The notes below the pieces were generated by a model. The model was not told the origin of the DNA, searched no databases, and saw only the letters and a list, made by a program, of their open reading frames with translations. A program made the translations under genes and the position numbers. Positions 25,782 to 41,100 of a stretch of DNA of 64,000 nt are shown here, in pieces. The DNA comes from Purshia tridentata (taxonomy: Eukaryota; Streptophyta; Magnoliopsida; Rosales; Rosaceae), in contig QANT01005646.1 of assembly GCA_003254885.1 (NCBI GenBank), forward strand, positions 1 through 64,000. Reading direction: 5' to 3'. Every line of letters starts with the position of its first letter. Within the stretch, counting starts at the first letter, position 1.

Positions 25782-26151
25782 GTTCTTTCTGTAAGGGAAG
25801 ACCACAACACTGTTTGTGAGATCTTCAGTTTCGGCTTACGTCCAATGTATTTTCTTGTACTAATATAAATGATCTAATTTTTTTATTTATATTTTCAATA
25901 CACTCTTTACGCCCAACTAAAAATTACAAAATTACTAAAATTTATTAGTTTATCCAATAAATTTTCCCAAATTAACTTAACACCAGAACCAACCTATTCT
26001 GGTTTCTATATTCAATATAAACACCAAGTCCAGCTCCCCACCACCACTCAAATTCCTTTGGGAAATGAAATTATTATCCTTATTCAGTAATCATATATGT
26101 GCTGTACAAATGTAACATTTCCAAAATCTATAAATTTGACTGTACATAAAA

Positions 26152-29100
26152 CTATTTGCTCTTCTTCTTCCCTGCAAGAATTGGTTGGATTTGTAAGTGC
26201 CTGTTGAAGGCTTCGTTGAATAGGAAACGAGTCTGGAATGCTGATATGATCGGAAGCCATGCCAAGATAGCAATTGGTGCAAAGAGAACGACACCCATTC
26301 CGTAGTCATATGTTTTAGCAAGTACTCTGGTGAATTCCCACAATCCAGTATTCTGTATCAAGGGCCTCACAGCCTGTGCAACCTGAAGCAACAGAGTTAT
26401 CAGTGGAAAAGTAAAATGCAGCCTGAAAGAAAAAGATCACTGTCATTATAAACTTACCAATACCAAACCCCATCCTGTTGGCAAAAATGCTAGGCAGCAC
26501 ACAAATAAGTCCATCCAAGATAGTTCACATACAAGAGAAAGAGCAATTATGATAGATAGGACACCCAAGAAGAGGAATGCTTTAAATAGCCTAAACACAA
26601 GGTGATACTTAGCACTGAACTTTTGCCTTCCAATGTTCACTGCCTGCACAGCATGATGAGATCATGTGAGTGACTCAAGCAAATCATGCAACACATCTTC
26701 GAAACTACTAATTTATAATATAGGCCATGGTAAGGCTTACCTTTACTAATAGGAAAACTACGAGGATCACTATCCACGAAAGCAAATAAACCAGAAAATT
26801 CCTGCTATTCTGGGAAATGTCAAGGTGGTAGACCAGACCATACTGATACAGGAAAAATCGAACAGAAAGGAGTATTTCAAACAACCTAGAACTCATTCCT
26901 GAATGACAAAGATGGGCTTGCTCATCTATCCACCAAGAATGCCAACTTTTATCTTGTTGAACTCCAATACCACCCTGCTGCCTGATCCACTTGCTCCAAT
27001 CTTTCCAATCATCAACTATCTTGTCCCAACTGAATCCAGATGGATTAAAAAGAAATGGAGCAAACAACCAAGTGATTGACATGAACCAAATGGAATATGT
27101 GATTAATACATATGCCATGGTGCTTTGATAGGACCGCCTAAACAAGTTATAAACAGTCAACAGGATCAATAATTCAAACCCTTTTACAAAGTGGCTTCTT
27201 GAATACAATCTGTAGTTCTCAGTGAAGCTAGTATGAAACACAACGACCTTACGCCCAGTGGGTCTGTATTTAGCACCCCCATGTAGAATTGTTCGGCCAT
27301 AATAATGGATTTTTGTTCCAAAGGAGAAAGTGAAGAAAACAGAAGCCAGCTGCAATTGCATCAGAACAAAATCTTTAAGTGCAACAAGGAACCCTTTCTC
27401 AAGTCCAATTTCCATCACCATTGGCAATCCTGTTAGTAGCCCAAGCTGTATAAATGACTGGGAGGCAAGAGCTGTTTCCAAGGATTGTATGTTCTGCAAC
27501 CTAGCCTCAATTATAAGCGCTTTTTCCAAGCCACTAAGGACAAGGTATAGCTGTCCGTAAAGGAATACATAGATTCCAATTACTGATATCTGAGAGGTTT
27601 TACAGCAGCGTTTTAGTTTAATCACACCCCACATTAGGTGAGTGGTAAGAATTTCCATAGATAACATTAAACAACAATAATAAGAATTAAAGTCATATTA
27701 CTTGCAACAATGTCACATTTGTAACTATTAGACTACAGAGAATATCTACCACAGATATAACTGACTCAAGAAATACCAGAATGATACCATATATGATAGA
27801 ATAGGTTTTATTAATTTACTCAATAGAATTTGCAGCTTGCAATTTTCAAACATCAGTTTCAATAACACAATATATATGAAATTATGCATAAAACTAGACA
27901 TCTTTATCATAATAGCAAGAAAAAAGTTGTTTCCGGGTTCAAACAAATTACCAGGCTACTAAAGTAAAACCCAATGGTTGTGAAATAACAAGATAGCATC
28001 CGGAAGAAATCAAACTGACGTCCAAGGCGGAATAAATCACGGCTTATTGTTTGTTCACTGTTTCCATTAGCAACCTTAGCTTCAAACTTTGAGATCTGGT
28101 TTAGACCTACATCACGACCCTTTCCAACTTGCATGTATTCGTGATATGTAATATTTCCTCGTCGTAAGGTAGAGTTATATCCTACATCATATCTAATGTA
28201 AGCAGTTTGAATAGACATTGACAATATATAGGGTCAGAATATGATTTTTTGCATCACTAAATCTTACCAACAAAAACATCCTCGCTCAGGTTAATTGTTT
28301 TTGATGCTTTGCTTATGCCACCTCTTGTGATGTGAAATAACCTGTCAAACACGTCTGGATGTCCATAGTGGAATCGTACCCTGTTTATAAGAATAGAATA
28401 ATAGGAATGAGAATGTGCAAGTATGAGCACATAGATTAAGATTTGTTGGATATCAAAAAATTGTCAAAGGACCTGACATGACAAAAACAGTAGTCTATGA
28501 TGGGCTTATAAAAAAAAGATTAAATAAATGTTCTATTATGGTTTATAAACACACAAATAAATGCATACAAGTACAACTAGCATGAGTTACCAAGCCACAT
28601 TTTTTCGCAGGCCCTACATTGTTGAGACTAGACAAAGTTAAACATACCAAGCTAAAATATCACAGAACAGATAGAGAAGCATGCAGACATGTTTATTCGT
28701 ACACATATGCACACAATGTTATCGAAAAATGAGCTCCAGAAACAAGGCACCTATTACCTCAGAGGATTGGCAAGAAGCCTTTGACCAATGGTGACAAAGC
28801 TGGTCTCTTGATAGGACATGAACCATCCTAGAGAAGAAACACTGCAATGTGCAAGAAAATAAGAGACTCAGCTTAAAAGTTAAAAAAATCATTGATTTGA
28901 GTCATTTGACTTCTCATAGGTGAATGCCTGAATATTTGGTGATACTTTAGTACTTTCAGGTAATTCATTCTTCAAAAGATTTTCATATTGGAAACATGAT
29001 AATCAAACTTCAGCAAGCCGTGTGCACTTAGAGACTTATCTGCAAACATCTTTAGGGTTATCATTAAAAAAATTTAAAACATTTGAATTCCAGTAAATGT

Positions 29101-32100
29101 TTTGAAATTTAAACAATTGAAAGCTCTTTTAAATTTTATAAATCAAACACAATGACGACTTGTTCAAGTTAAGACAATGTCATAAATATGTGATATACAT
29201 ATACATCCAAAACATATCTTTTAAAGTCATTGCATAATACTTCTCATTGTAGCCTATGCGACTGAAAAAAACCCAACTCAGATTTCCTATCATAAGGCAT
29301 GCACTCATTTAGTCACATCTCAGATGATGTTGCAATCTCAATTAGAGGATGAGAAGATCTAACCTTCCTGTAAATATGTGCTCCCTCAAACCAAGTAGTG
29401 TAGGAGTTCGCTGTCCTTGGTTCCGCATAAATTCTTGCAGAAGATTTCTCATTTTGAATGCTTCCTCCAAATAATTATCCTACAAAGCCACATACTTAAT
29501 AGCAACATACTTTAAAATGACTAATCTTTAGGTAGTGGACAAGGAGCCTACTTGGTTCATATCAATGGTTTGGAGAGCTTCACCACGAGTGAAGATTATC
29601 CCATGATTCTGGTTTTCGGGTTTCCCTTCTCCAATATTCGGTGGACCAGGAAGCTTTACGCGATATATTTCCTATGAAAGACAATAATACAGATGATGCA
29701 AATTATTGCTTTCTACATAAAAAATTAATAGTACCACATTTCAAATAATTTATAATTATGTAAATAAACTTACCTGATCAAAACCATTGACAGCTTTAAC
29801 CAGTACAGATGAATAAACTTTGTGAGGCTTGTGTTCCACTATCTCTTCTTTCTCCTCAATGTAAGCAACACGGAGAGATGGGTATCTTCAAGCAATAATT
29901 TTACAGTCATATATATAGCTTCTATATTCTTATTAAAAGTTGTGTACTTACTTCTACAATAATTATTTCCTGGTAGAAGATTACCTTATCATCAAGTCAA
30001 TAATGTCTTGTGCATGTGGATCTCCAGCAGATTTTTGTGATCCAAACAATTGACAGGTAACAACATAAGTGAATTTCATGTCTGCTAATGCATCTAGCTG
30101 AGCAGATAGCGTATGGTTTCTACTATGAACAGCATCATAACCTTCAAGAATATCTGGTTGCAAAGAATTGGCCACATGACATATAGATATTACTGAGACC
30201 TTCTGATTTAAAACTTCAATCAATGTGATTGGGCATCAGAATGAACAATGATTGCATTAGAGGTGGTATAATAAACAACATATACTAATAGTCATTTGTC
30301 AGATAAAGACTACAAACCTTTATCTTCAGCGATGTCAAGGAATGCTTGTAATTTTAAGGCTTCTCTATAGTACATCATTCCTCTAACTGTTACAAGCATA
30401 AAATTTAACTGGAGGTTACTCGGATGATCAACTGATCTGCTGGGTTTGGATTAATATAAAATCTTATGAATCACCTGTTCTGCTTAGAGTTTGGCCCCGG
30501 TAAGAAGCCCAATTTCTGAGCTCTTCCTCCTTGTGTTCTTCTTTCAAACCATCCAAATTTACACAATCCATGCGCTCCAAAAAGTTTTTCCACTCATCTA
30601 AGGAAATGAGAGTCAGTTTTTAAAGAGATAAACCCAGATGGATAGCCTAAAATGTAACTGAAAATATTCATTATTGCAGTAACCTGGAAATATTTTTTGC
30701 ATGTAAAAGATGATGGAGACCTCTCTCTGGCTTGAATGAAGCTCCCTCATTGAAAAGTTAATATCCTCCAGGTAGTGTGGTGTCATAACACTACCAACAA
30801 AAATTTAATGAATCAGATATAAATGATGGGATCAAGAGAAAGAGCAAAGGATCAAGACTTTAATGGGTATTCGAACTTTTGTTCCATTTATCCCACAGAA
30901 AATGACTGTAATGAAAGCAAAAATGCATAGAAATTCCAACAAGAAAACAATACTCGAGAAGAACAAGACCAGAATGGCAGCATACTGCACACTTTGGGTG
31001 CACTGGGCATATCCATAAAGAGAGAAGTAGCAAAGAATGATATTCGTCTCCGAGCTTCTAAGTTAGTTGGAATGTCCATTGCTGTATCTTTGATGGTAAG
31101 CAACAGAAGAAAACGCTTGATCTGCAATTGAAATAGTTTGGTTATTATAGGCATAATGCTTACATGCAAGTGCAGATGTGTGTTTCTTATTGTTTATATC
31201 TACCTTTATATAATCTACTTACTCATTGTTTGTATGTAGAAATGTTGTGTGCAGATATGTTTCCAAGTCAAATATGCACAGCATGTTGCAAGCTAAATAT
31301 AGCAGGGTTCATCATTCTAACCCGTGTTGATGAATAAACCTTAAAACTAGTGGAGTGTTAATAAATAAACTCTCCATATTCTTATAGCTAAAACTTTTGT
31401 GAAAAGTGACGAACTAACAAAAATTAACAAAGATAATGGAGAGAAAAAATCAATAAAGGAAAAAAAAGAGAGGAGGTAATGAATATAACCTTCTCATTCA
31501 GAGCATCACTGTCTGGCAAAGGGAAATGAATGGAGTTCCTGCCAGCAGCAGATTCAAATAATTGTGGTTCAATACTTCTAGAAAAATAAGCAAAATCCGT
31601 TTCAATCTGTTTGGACGAATATAGCAACTCCAATATCCTGCGTGGTTAAATGGATAATTCTGATGTGCACCACATAAATTGATCTTTGAAATGGAATAGA
31701 GTCTAATACACCAAACCTGAAGCCACTAGTCATCATGTCATTGGTTACAAGCTCAAAGATATCCTGGAGAATTTTTACGACTTCACCATGGTGGTCTTCA
31801 TTTCCCTCAACCTTACAACATTTCATATAACAGATCAGGAAGGCTTAAAGCAATGATTTTTCAAAAGCATATGATGAACAACAGTACAATGGCTTTGGAG
31901 GAAATGGAATACTTACCAGAAGCTCAGTTAACTCGATACATTTATCTAGAAGATCTGGAAGTTCAGTCATCCTAAAGTCCACAAGTAGACTTGATCTTTC
32001 GATGCTTTCTTCGATTTTAGTCAGGATGGCAGATACAATCCTGAAAAGCAATGCAGATTAGCCTATATAATTTACAACAATGATATAAATTGGAAGTGGG

Positions 32101-35100
32101 ACATAAATACAATGTCCATGACTCTTCATTGCACTTGCCTACTAGATGTTCAAAAAAAAAAAAAAAAAACACAACATACACAAACACGTATACATATATT
32201 TGCCATATTTACCTTTTTTCAAGGTCACCAACAACGAGGATTTCAAGGATGTACTTCAGTGACTCGTAGCACTCCTTCACAGCACAGTTCATGTACTCAT
32301 CTTTTTTAATTTTTCTGACTAGAATCTCATCCCTCCCCACAAAATCCTTTGCAATACACAATGCTGTTGAAAACTAGTATGTATAGGAGACATGTTTATA
32401 TATGAACCACAAAAGAGAAAAGAAAGATAACAAATTTTGAAGATAGATGATACCTTATTTCCAAGAAGGAAAACAGGCCAACGAAGTATGCCAGAAAATA
32501 ATTCTGATGAAATAGGTATTGTCATCAAATCCAACTCCCTATAGTAGAAACATAATTTTTTTATTTTTTTATAGGAAACAAGAAATTTGTATTAGAAACA
32601 TAATTTTGTAAGTTATTTTCTTTTAAGTTTTTCTGAAAACACACCAGTACCAAATCATATCACCTGTTGCTTATCAAGTCTTCCAATCGAAAACTATTGA
32701 TAATCTGGTTCCAAACTAATGCAAACTTGGCAACACCATTTTTTTCATTCTTTGATACCTGAGAAGATAAGCTTGGCACTTAGAAAGAGATTCTTCAAGA
32801 AATTAGTTTGATAGAAAAATTAAAACCTCATACCTTTTTGAATTTATTGTGAAAGAAGCCTTTTTTTCTCTTTTGACCATTTCTAGATGAGGGTGGGATG
32901 AGGGAAATATTGAATGCAGAAGGCAAGGAGTGAAATCTACTTCTCAACATTCCCAATGTCCGAATCTATAATACAGCAGAGGAGTAAGACAGGTACCATA
33001 AGGCTTTTCAGGGGAAAAAAAAATGCGGCTTACCTCACCAAGGTGATTCAAAATGCCATAGACTCCACCAAAGATTGTGCAGAAAACAGAATACCATATC
33101 TGAGTGTCCATAAAATACACCTAATAAACAGAAAATAGAATACGTACATGAGAGGTGAGATTTCAACAAGTATAAAAGTCAAAGTAAGACTGGTTAACAT
33201 AAATTCTGTAAGTTTCATCTTTAATTTTTTATTGAATGATATATGTCATTTTCAGCTTGATTTCATTTCTATGCTTGGATGGAAGTCTAGTTATCATTAT
33301 GATGTTAATGAACCATCTATCAAAATGTGCTTCTATCCGTCTGAAGAAACAGAAGGTTGAACACCAGAAGAAACTTTAATTACTTAGACAAAACTCACAA
33401 CTACTATTGGAGCCCACACAGCAACAATTGCACCAGCATTACTCTGAACTGCAAGAGAAAATTTTATCAATTTTTTAATTATAAATATAATGGAACTGAT
33501 ATTCAACCCCCAATACTGATAATGTACAAATATATGGTAAATACCTTTTGGAAAAAGCTCATGCCAATCATACTTTTTCACTCCAATTTTCATAATCTTC
33601 TTTGTCGGTTCTATAAGTGGTTTTATCTGCATTTTTCGATTGCCCATTGTAAACAATAGGTTTATTACATATTCAAGTTTTTAATTATGATCAAAGTCAT
33701 TAAAAAATTATGAACACAAAAAAAATGCAGTAGTACCCACCTCAAAAAAGTAGCTGAAAGAAAATTTGCTCAGCAGTACTAGTACCCAAAACAATGTATA
33801 CCTATGTAGTAAGGAAAAAGAAAAATAAATTAGGGAACAATATATAAAAGGACATGGTACCTAGCAAAAACTTATGATAGGGTGCAGTATATACTTTAAC
33901 ACTGAAAGCTGGCTTTCTTGCATCCCACGTCCAATATATAATCTAGGCTACATGATCAAAACAAAATAGTCAAGGAATATCCACAAAGTTAAAAACCAAA
34001 TGTCAACCTAAGAGGTACATAAGATAAGCCATAGATATAGGCTATATAGCCACTCATTAAAGAAACCCAAAATACTGCATTTGATAATGCCCAATCATGC
34101 ATATGTATGCATTTGTAACAGTTCTTTGTGATCATGTGCATAGCACTTACGTCCATTAATAATTCTTTTGGAGTGCATTTATGGATATAATTAACTTTTA
34201 CCAAACCACTAATTTAAAACTCACAACTTTCATAAGTTCAAGAAGGAAATAAGTTTACTGGTATTGGTGTCTTTAATCTCATTGGTTCATATCCAGTAGT
34301 TATTAAAATACTCAATGCAAGAACAAATTCAAAATCAACAAAACTTTTATCAAAGATTATCCAAAAGGTATTATGAATCAAATGGCAAGCTACATGAAGA
34401 ACCTACCAGTGTCCACCCAGACAAAATAGTGCATATTCGATGATTAGAGATTTCGATGTATTTGCGAACCGGAGGAACCAAAAATAACACCATCTCAACT
34501 GCGTTAGTCATCAGATAAATTGCAACTGCAACCATATAGGAAGAGAAACACCACTCTTGAAGCCAGCTTTCATATCGTGTGGGATAACAAGTATATTTTC
34601 TTCTAGAATTAGCAAAATATACAGGAAGAATTATAGTCCATATCACTGCAAGAACCAGCTTCATGACATGCTTTACTTTTTCAGAGAATTCCATTGTTTG
34701 TCTGGTTTTCCATGTAAAGACAATGTCGAGTGTTGCTGCAATCCCAAACCTCTATTAGATTTTCATTATAAATGATCATAATATACTTTGTAGCTAATCA
34801 CTCAAGTATCTAACTATGTAATGTTAACCCAGTATAAAAAAGAAAACAAATTACTGATTTTAATTTTTAATAGATACATTAAATACATTACATGGCAACA
34901 ATGATATAATTTATTCTAAGGTAAAAGCACCAGCTTAATAGAGCTATAAGAAATCTTTCAATCAAGTTTTCCATGTGCCACAAATCTAGGACATGCTCAC
35001 TACAATAGTGCGATACCATAAAAGAAGTTGCCACAAATAGGACTTCCTATAATCAGTTATACAAGCTAGATCAACCAAACACACAACCGATATGGGACTC

Positions 35101-38100
35101 AGTCAGTACACACTTGCACAACACCCAACATCCAACACTCATACATAACTAGAGTACTATCACAGTCTCCTTCACTCAAATCCCTAGTACCTTCATTAGG
35201 ATCATTTCGCTGCAATACCCCGACTGCCATGTGGCATTATCGAGTTGTCTTTTGTACCATTTGTCATGACTTGGAAATATGTTCATCACATTGTTGCAAT
35301 ATCCCCAAAAAACTTAGACACAAACAAGGCTCTCCATAGTCGCTGTACAAGATAGATAGACCCAGCATACAATCTATATTGGATTCAACATATGCTAGCA
35401 CAACACGCAACACAGAAATAGAATATCGAGGTACTCCAGACACTTGAAATTAGGATTAAACTACTTACTGCACTTAGAATGGAACCCAAGATTGGGTTCT
35501 CACCAAATTAGACCTACATATACACAGAATTTTCCCCAGCGTATGGCTGACGTGGGACTCAAGGTATCACATTATGATTAAGTATTGAACCCATTATAAT
35601 CTAGAAAGTAACTAATAAAACATATCCTTAAAGCATCATAGGAAATAACTTAAGAAACAGTAATATCCTATTAATAGGTACCCAAAAAAGAAAGGGACAA
35701 ATGACAGCTTTTCTTGCTAACATGCCCTTAAAAGTCATTGAAGATGTAGAAATCTGTATTACAACTTCTAATAGAGAATAACAAATATGATTGATAAATA
35801 AGGTGAGACAAACTAATGCTTCTTCTGACCAAAAGGGCAATAACCTAATAACACATAACAAGACTATGCTGAAATCATGATAAGGCTCCAGTAATTCTAC
35901 TTTAAGCTGTATTTTTTTTTAATACTGTGATGGTAATAGAATAAAATAGAATCATACCTCGTATGAGTTTAAGAAATGCAGAGGTAATGAAGATGCTGGT
36001 GATGTCCTCAAATATAACCTTGTCAAAAAATTGAAGTGGAGATTCCAATTCATGGCACGCCATAATTATTAATGCCTACAGAGCAAAATCAAAAGTTAAG
36101 CAACAAGGAAATCATTGAAAGAAAGAAGTAGTTGGTAAAACGTTCATATTAGATTTAAATGCACCTGAAGTGAAAGAATAAAAAAGCTCCACATTCTGTC
36201 GAAGCTTCTAAAAATTTGCCAAAAGGAGCGGATTTCTACAAAATTTGTTTTCCCTAACCATTTTTGTTCACAATTTTCTTCTTTGGTAGCCTGTGAGAAC
36301 AGAAAAACATGTGAGAGAATGAACAAGGATTATCAAAATATGGATCAGTTGACTCATAGAATTGTAAACTACTGGTCCTGCTTCTAAGAATCAGTTTGAA
36401 ACCCCACAATGCTAGGAACTCAGAAAGTTGAAGAAAGGATCCAAGACATTTTCCTAAGCTATTGCTTTCCCACTTTGGGTATTCATAATCCATTAACTTC
36501 AATATTGGAATAAAGTTATACCACCAGTTCTTCGTCTTCCTCCCCTTCTTCCTTGATTTTTTCTTCTACAGCACCAGTAGATACTGAAGCATTCTTAGCG
36601 TTGGATTTCTTTGTTGACTGTACACAAAAGAAATCATTATCCAGACGCATGGGCCAATCTATTTTGAAACAATCAGGAGACCTGCAAAAAGACAGCAGAG
36701 TTTATGATCCTAACTCATTGGAAGCCAAACTTGGATGACATGTAGCAATATTATATGTAAATCAAATCAATACTAACCAAAAATACTCATTCAGATCATC
36801 ATAGTTTCTCCACGTAGAATGGTCAGCAGTCCCACTTTTGCTTTTCTCGGCTTCCTTCAGTTTTATTAGAAAAAATAAATAACAAATTAGCTACAAAACT
36901 GGTTCAACTGAAAGCATAGGGCATTCATAAAGTACCTCTCTTATAACCCTGTATATGGGGGTTACTACATTGTTAAGAAAAGACTCAGACTGCCCTCCAT
37001 ATGCTGGCATGACCTTCTCCCATGTTTTCAAGCTAACAGCACCAGTTAACATACCATGTAACTCATATGCCATCTTAAAGAAAAGAAGAAAAAAATTATT
37101 AATAATATACAAATTTTAGGCATATACTCTGGAAAGAAACTCGTGCATTACCTTGATGCATAAAAGAGCATGTTTACTCATGATTATCATAGGGTATATA
37201 ATCATGAAGTTAAACTTAAGTTTGTAATTTATCAAAACTGGAAAAAAATAGTAAGAGGGGTCTATCTTGATCCTCTTCTCTCTAACTAGCTCAGGACAAT
37301 GCTTAAGTGTTATACTATTAGAATACTAAAGAGAAAATTGCAACATATCATATGAAATATTCAGTTAATCATAAACCAAGTAACAAAACAAGCAGTAAAT
37401 AGCAAGCAGGAGCAAATGTGGTCAAACTGTTAGGCGAGTATAGTTTTCTTCAAAGCACTTTGTCAAGTTACCATATACCCAAAAGCTTAAGGTGTTAGGA
37501 AACAAGCCCAACACCAACAATGTATATCAAACCTAACACAAAAAATGCCAACACTCCCCCCCACATGTAAGACTCACCAATAAAGATAAAAAAAAAAATT
37601 GCAAGTTTACATGTGAAAAATTAAAGAAATTACAGAATTGGTCCAGAAAAAAAATGGAATTACAGAAAGGGGATTATTAGGAATTAAACCAAAGTCCTCA
37701 TACACAAAACCAAGCACAGATAACATGTCAAGTTGCTGCTATACCCAAAAGGTTATAGCATTAGGAAATGGATATAGCATTACACATTGAGTCCAACAGA
37801 ACACCGGCTAATACTTTAAGCAAAGAAAAGGGAAAAAAAATGCATCACTTAAGCAATCAAGGTGGTAAGGTGGTAAATGTCTCTCAAAAGACATAAATTC
37901 CTTGAACAATTCTTATGAAAGTCTCTTGTGAATCAAGAGTAACGATCTGAAAGTTTTCTTTCGTTTGCACAGGATGATGCTGATTAAAGAATCTGGCAGA
38001 TAAGGTTTCTGCATCTACATGGTATAGATTATACATAAATAATGATCAATATGATTATAAAGATTTAAAACAGTACAAAATTAAATTACACATGGTAGAA

Positions 38101-41100
38101 GCACACGCCTACACATTTGTACATTCTTAAGTAAAAATGAACCTTGGTGCATTTGACATGAAATAAATGATTGGATATATTTGAATGAGCCAAACACGAA
38201 GTTTGAATCAGTCTTATGGAGCTACTAGTCAGAAGTAGATTTTAAGCTTACTTGGTGAAAAATATAGCATAGACACTCTGGCATGAATCTCAAATTTGCA
38301 GCCTCCCCCCATATAAGAAGGTAAAGCCCTAGATATAAAAGTTTATATTGTTGGGCTTCTTGTTTCACATAAGGTAACCTGCACAGATAAATAATGAATT
38401 ATAGTAAGGGGGTAATGACAACACAAGCTTAAGTACTAAAAAATGGTGAAACAGAGGAGATCACAAATGAAAAATAAAAAATAAAAGAATATTATACAAT
38501 CAGATGAAAGAATGAAAGGGCAAAAGCAGAAGATTTAAGTCAGAAAGGAATTAAATAGCAGACATTGGATCAGAATTCAGTAGAAAAATAAAAGGAATGT
38601 TTCATTGGTTTGTTAGCGTTAGGTGGAAACCTGATCATTTATTCTTACCGGATGTTGCTTTGTCTCCCCAAAAATTTGCACCAGTTTGTATAATTTTTAA
38701 AAAATCTCCTCATTAACTCATCCACTGCACCATCCCCTAACTGGTATCACAAGAACAAGAAACGTCAATACAACAGTGAAAATAATATAATATTAAACCA
38801 AAATGTATAAACTCCAATAACAAAAACACCTTTGGGACATCTTTCTGCATATGAGTTTTCCGTATGTGTATGTTAGCAAGGAGTAGAAGTAGATGCTCCC
38901 TCTGATTGGCTATATTTCCTTCCTGAAATAAGATATCATATGAATCAAATTCTGAAAGAAACAAAAAACCACAAAAAACTATGAAGTGCAAGTCAATTGG
39001 CCAGCTACTAAACCATATATTCTATTATAGAAGGAGGGGGTGGGGGAGCGAGAAGAAAAAATTTAGTTGAGAATTTGGAAAAAAAAGAAAAACCTGAAAT
39101 CCAAAGCAGTACTGAAGAAAATCAAACAAATCAACGAAATTCCCATGTTTCTGAAAATCTTCGGCTGAAGGGATACCACGAATATTGCAAACAGCTGCTA
39201 CTGCAGCCTTAATCTGTATTATTTCATTAGTTTGTTAGCATTCTCCCCCACATATTACAATATCATAGGCTTGCTGCACTACCATGTTCTGATATGACCA
39301 TTTGGATCATTATTTAGATATAAAAAATACAAAAAGGAAAAAAAAAACTTATATTAACATACAGCATCGCACCTCAGGTAGTTGCATAATTTCTTGCTGA
39401 ATACCTCCACGATCAAGTGGTAGAATATTATATGGCACAAAGAGATCATCAGATTTTTCCTGGATGCCACCTCTATTAGCAAGGGCCTACGGGAGATATA
39501 AACATTGAATATAATCAGATATAGTTTAGAAGCCATATAAGACATAAGCATCGCTTTTATCATCATATAAGACTTGGGAAAATGAAGCATAAACACAGAA
39601 AATAAGTATAAAAACAAGAAGAAAGAGGGAATATACCTGAGGACCAGGTGTATTTGAAACTGTCTTTAGAACTTCACACAACACAGAACCAATTCTACGT
39701 GCATTTAACAACTTCTCCCTGTGACTGACTCAGATCAATTCCAACATATTAATTTTACTTAGCCGACAAATCTATTCAATACTTTTAGTTGGTTAGTAGC
39801 CAAATGGCATATCCCAAAACATATATGTATATATATTATGTATATATGGATGTATATCATGTATTTACCTATTTTCCAACACAGATCCTCCACGTTTAAT
39901 GTACTCCTCATAAGCACGATAAACACGTCTTAGTTCACGTATATCACTCTTTTCCTTCCGCTTCCTTAATGTAATTTCTTCATCCTATAACCCATTAATA
40001 CCAACAAAACATTCAAAGGTTGGGAGGAAATCATTATCCCACCACAAAAGAAGAAATTAACTTTTTGCTTCCAGAAATGATGCTAGCATCAAAGTAGTTA
40101 AAAGACACAGGAAACACAAGGTATACATCCAACTGACACATAGAATATGAGAGAAGGAATGATCAAAGTTGGAAAACATAGACCTACATGTAATGACATT
40201 TCATAGATGACATTGAGAGATAACATATCATAGACGCCATAGAAACGTACAAAAATAAATAAATTTGAATGACTAGTTAACTAAGAAATTTTTTTTGAAG
40301 TGGTGTAAAGTAGTGCACATCATAATGATGCCATTTCATGTTGTCAGGGTATATCACATGTTGTGAGCGAGGAATAAGCACTTCATGTTAAGTTTGAATA
40401 CATTGTTGGGACTAGTTCCAATCACCTTTAAAAGACATGTACACCATTATCTGTTCAATCTAATGTTGCCACTAAGGCTCCGACTGCTATTATGGCTTAA
40501 TCCAACCACATACGTGCAAGTTATGCAATTACCCTGTACGCAACTGCATATTTTTATATTATACTTCAAAATGTGTAACCACCTGTTCAAGTCGCTGGAG
40601 AAGTGAAGTTTTGAATTGTCGAACACCCCGCCCACTCGAATTGCGGTCCATGTTATGTGCTATTTCGAAGGCATGAAACCGGCCTGCCCATGAAATTCAC
40701 TTAGACAATGTTATTGCTGCATGTATTAATTTTTATAAGCTCAAAATACACTTGTAGGATTGGTGCTACCATCTTTGAGAAAAGACATTAAGCACACCTG
40801 CCATGAGTAACTAAATTCAAGGAAAAGAAAAGGGAAAGCAGTTTCCTCCAAAATGATTGCAAACTTTCATTACTACTCAAACTTGAACCATTTTTCCTAT
40901 CATATATTGAAATTCCAACTTCATAAAAGATATTGTTGATTTAACACTCTTAAGAGTTTAAATTAAGGTGAACGACCAAACATGTTAATTTACCTTCTTT
41001 TTGTGAGGAAGGTAAGGCAATTAAACAAACTGAATTTATGCAACCTAAATTATAAATATTTAATTAGCAAAACAAAATATTTAGTAGCCAAAAGAAAAAT

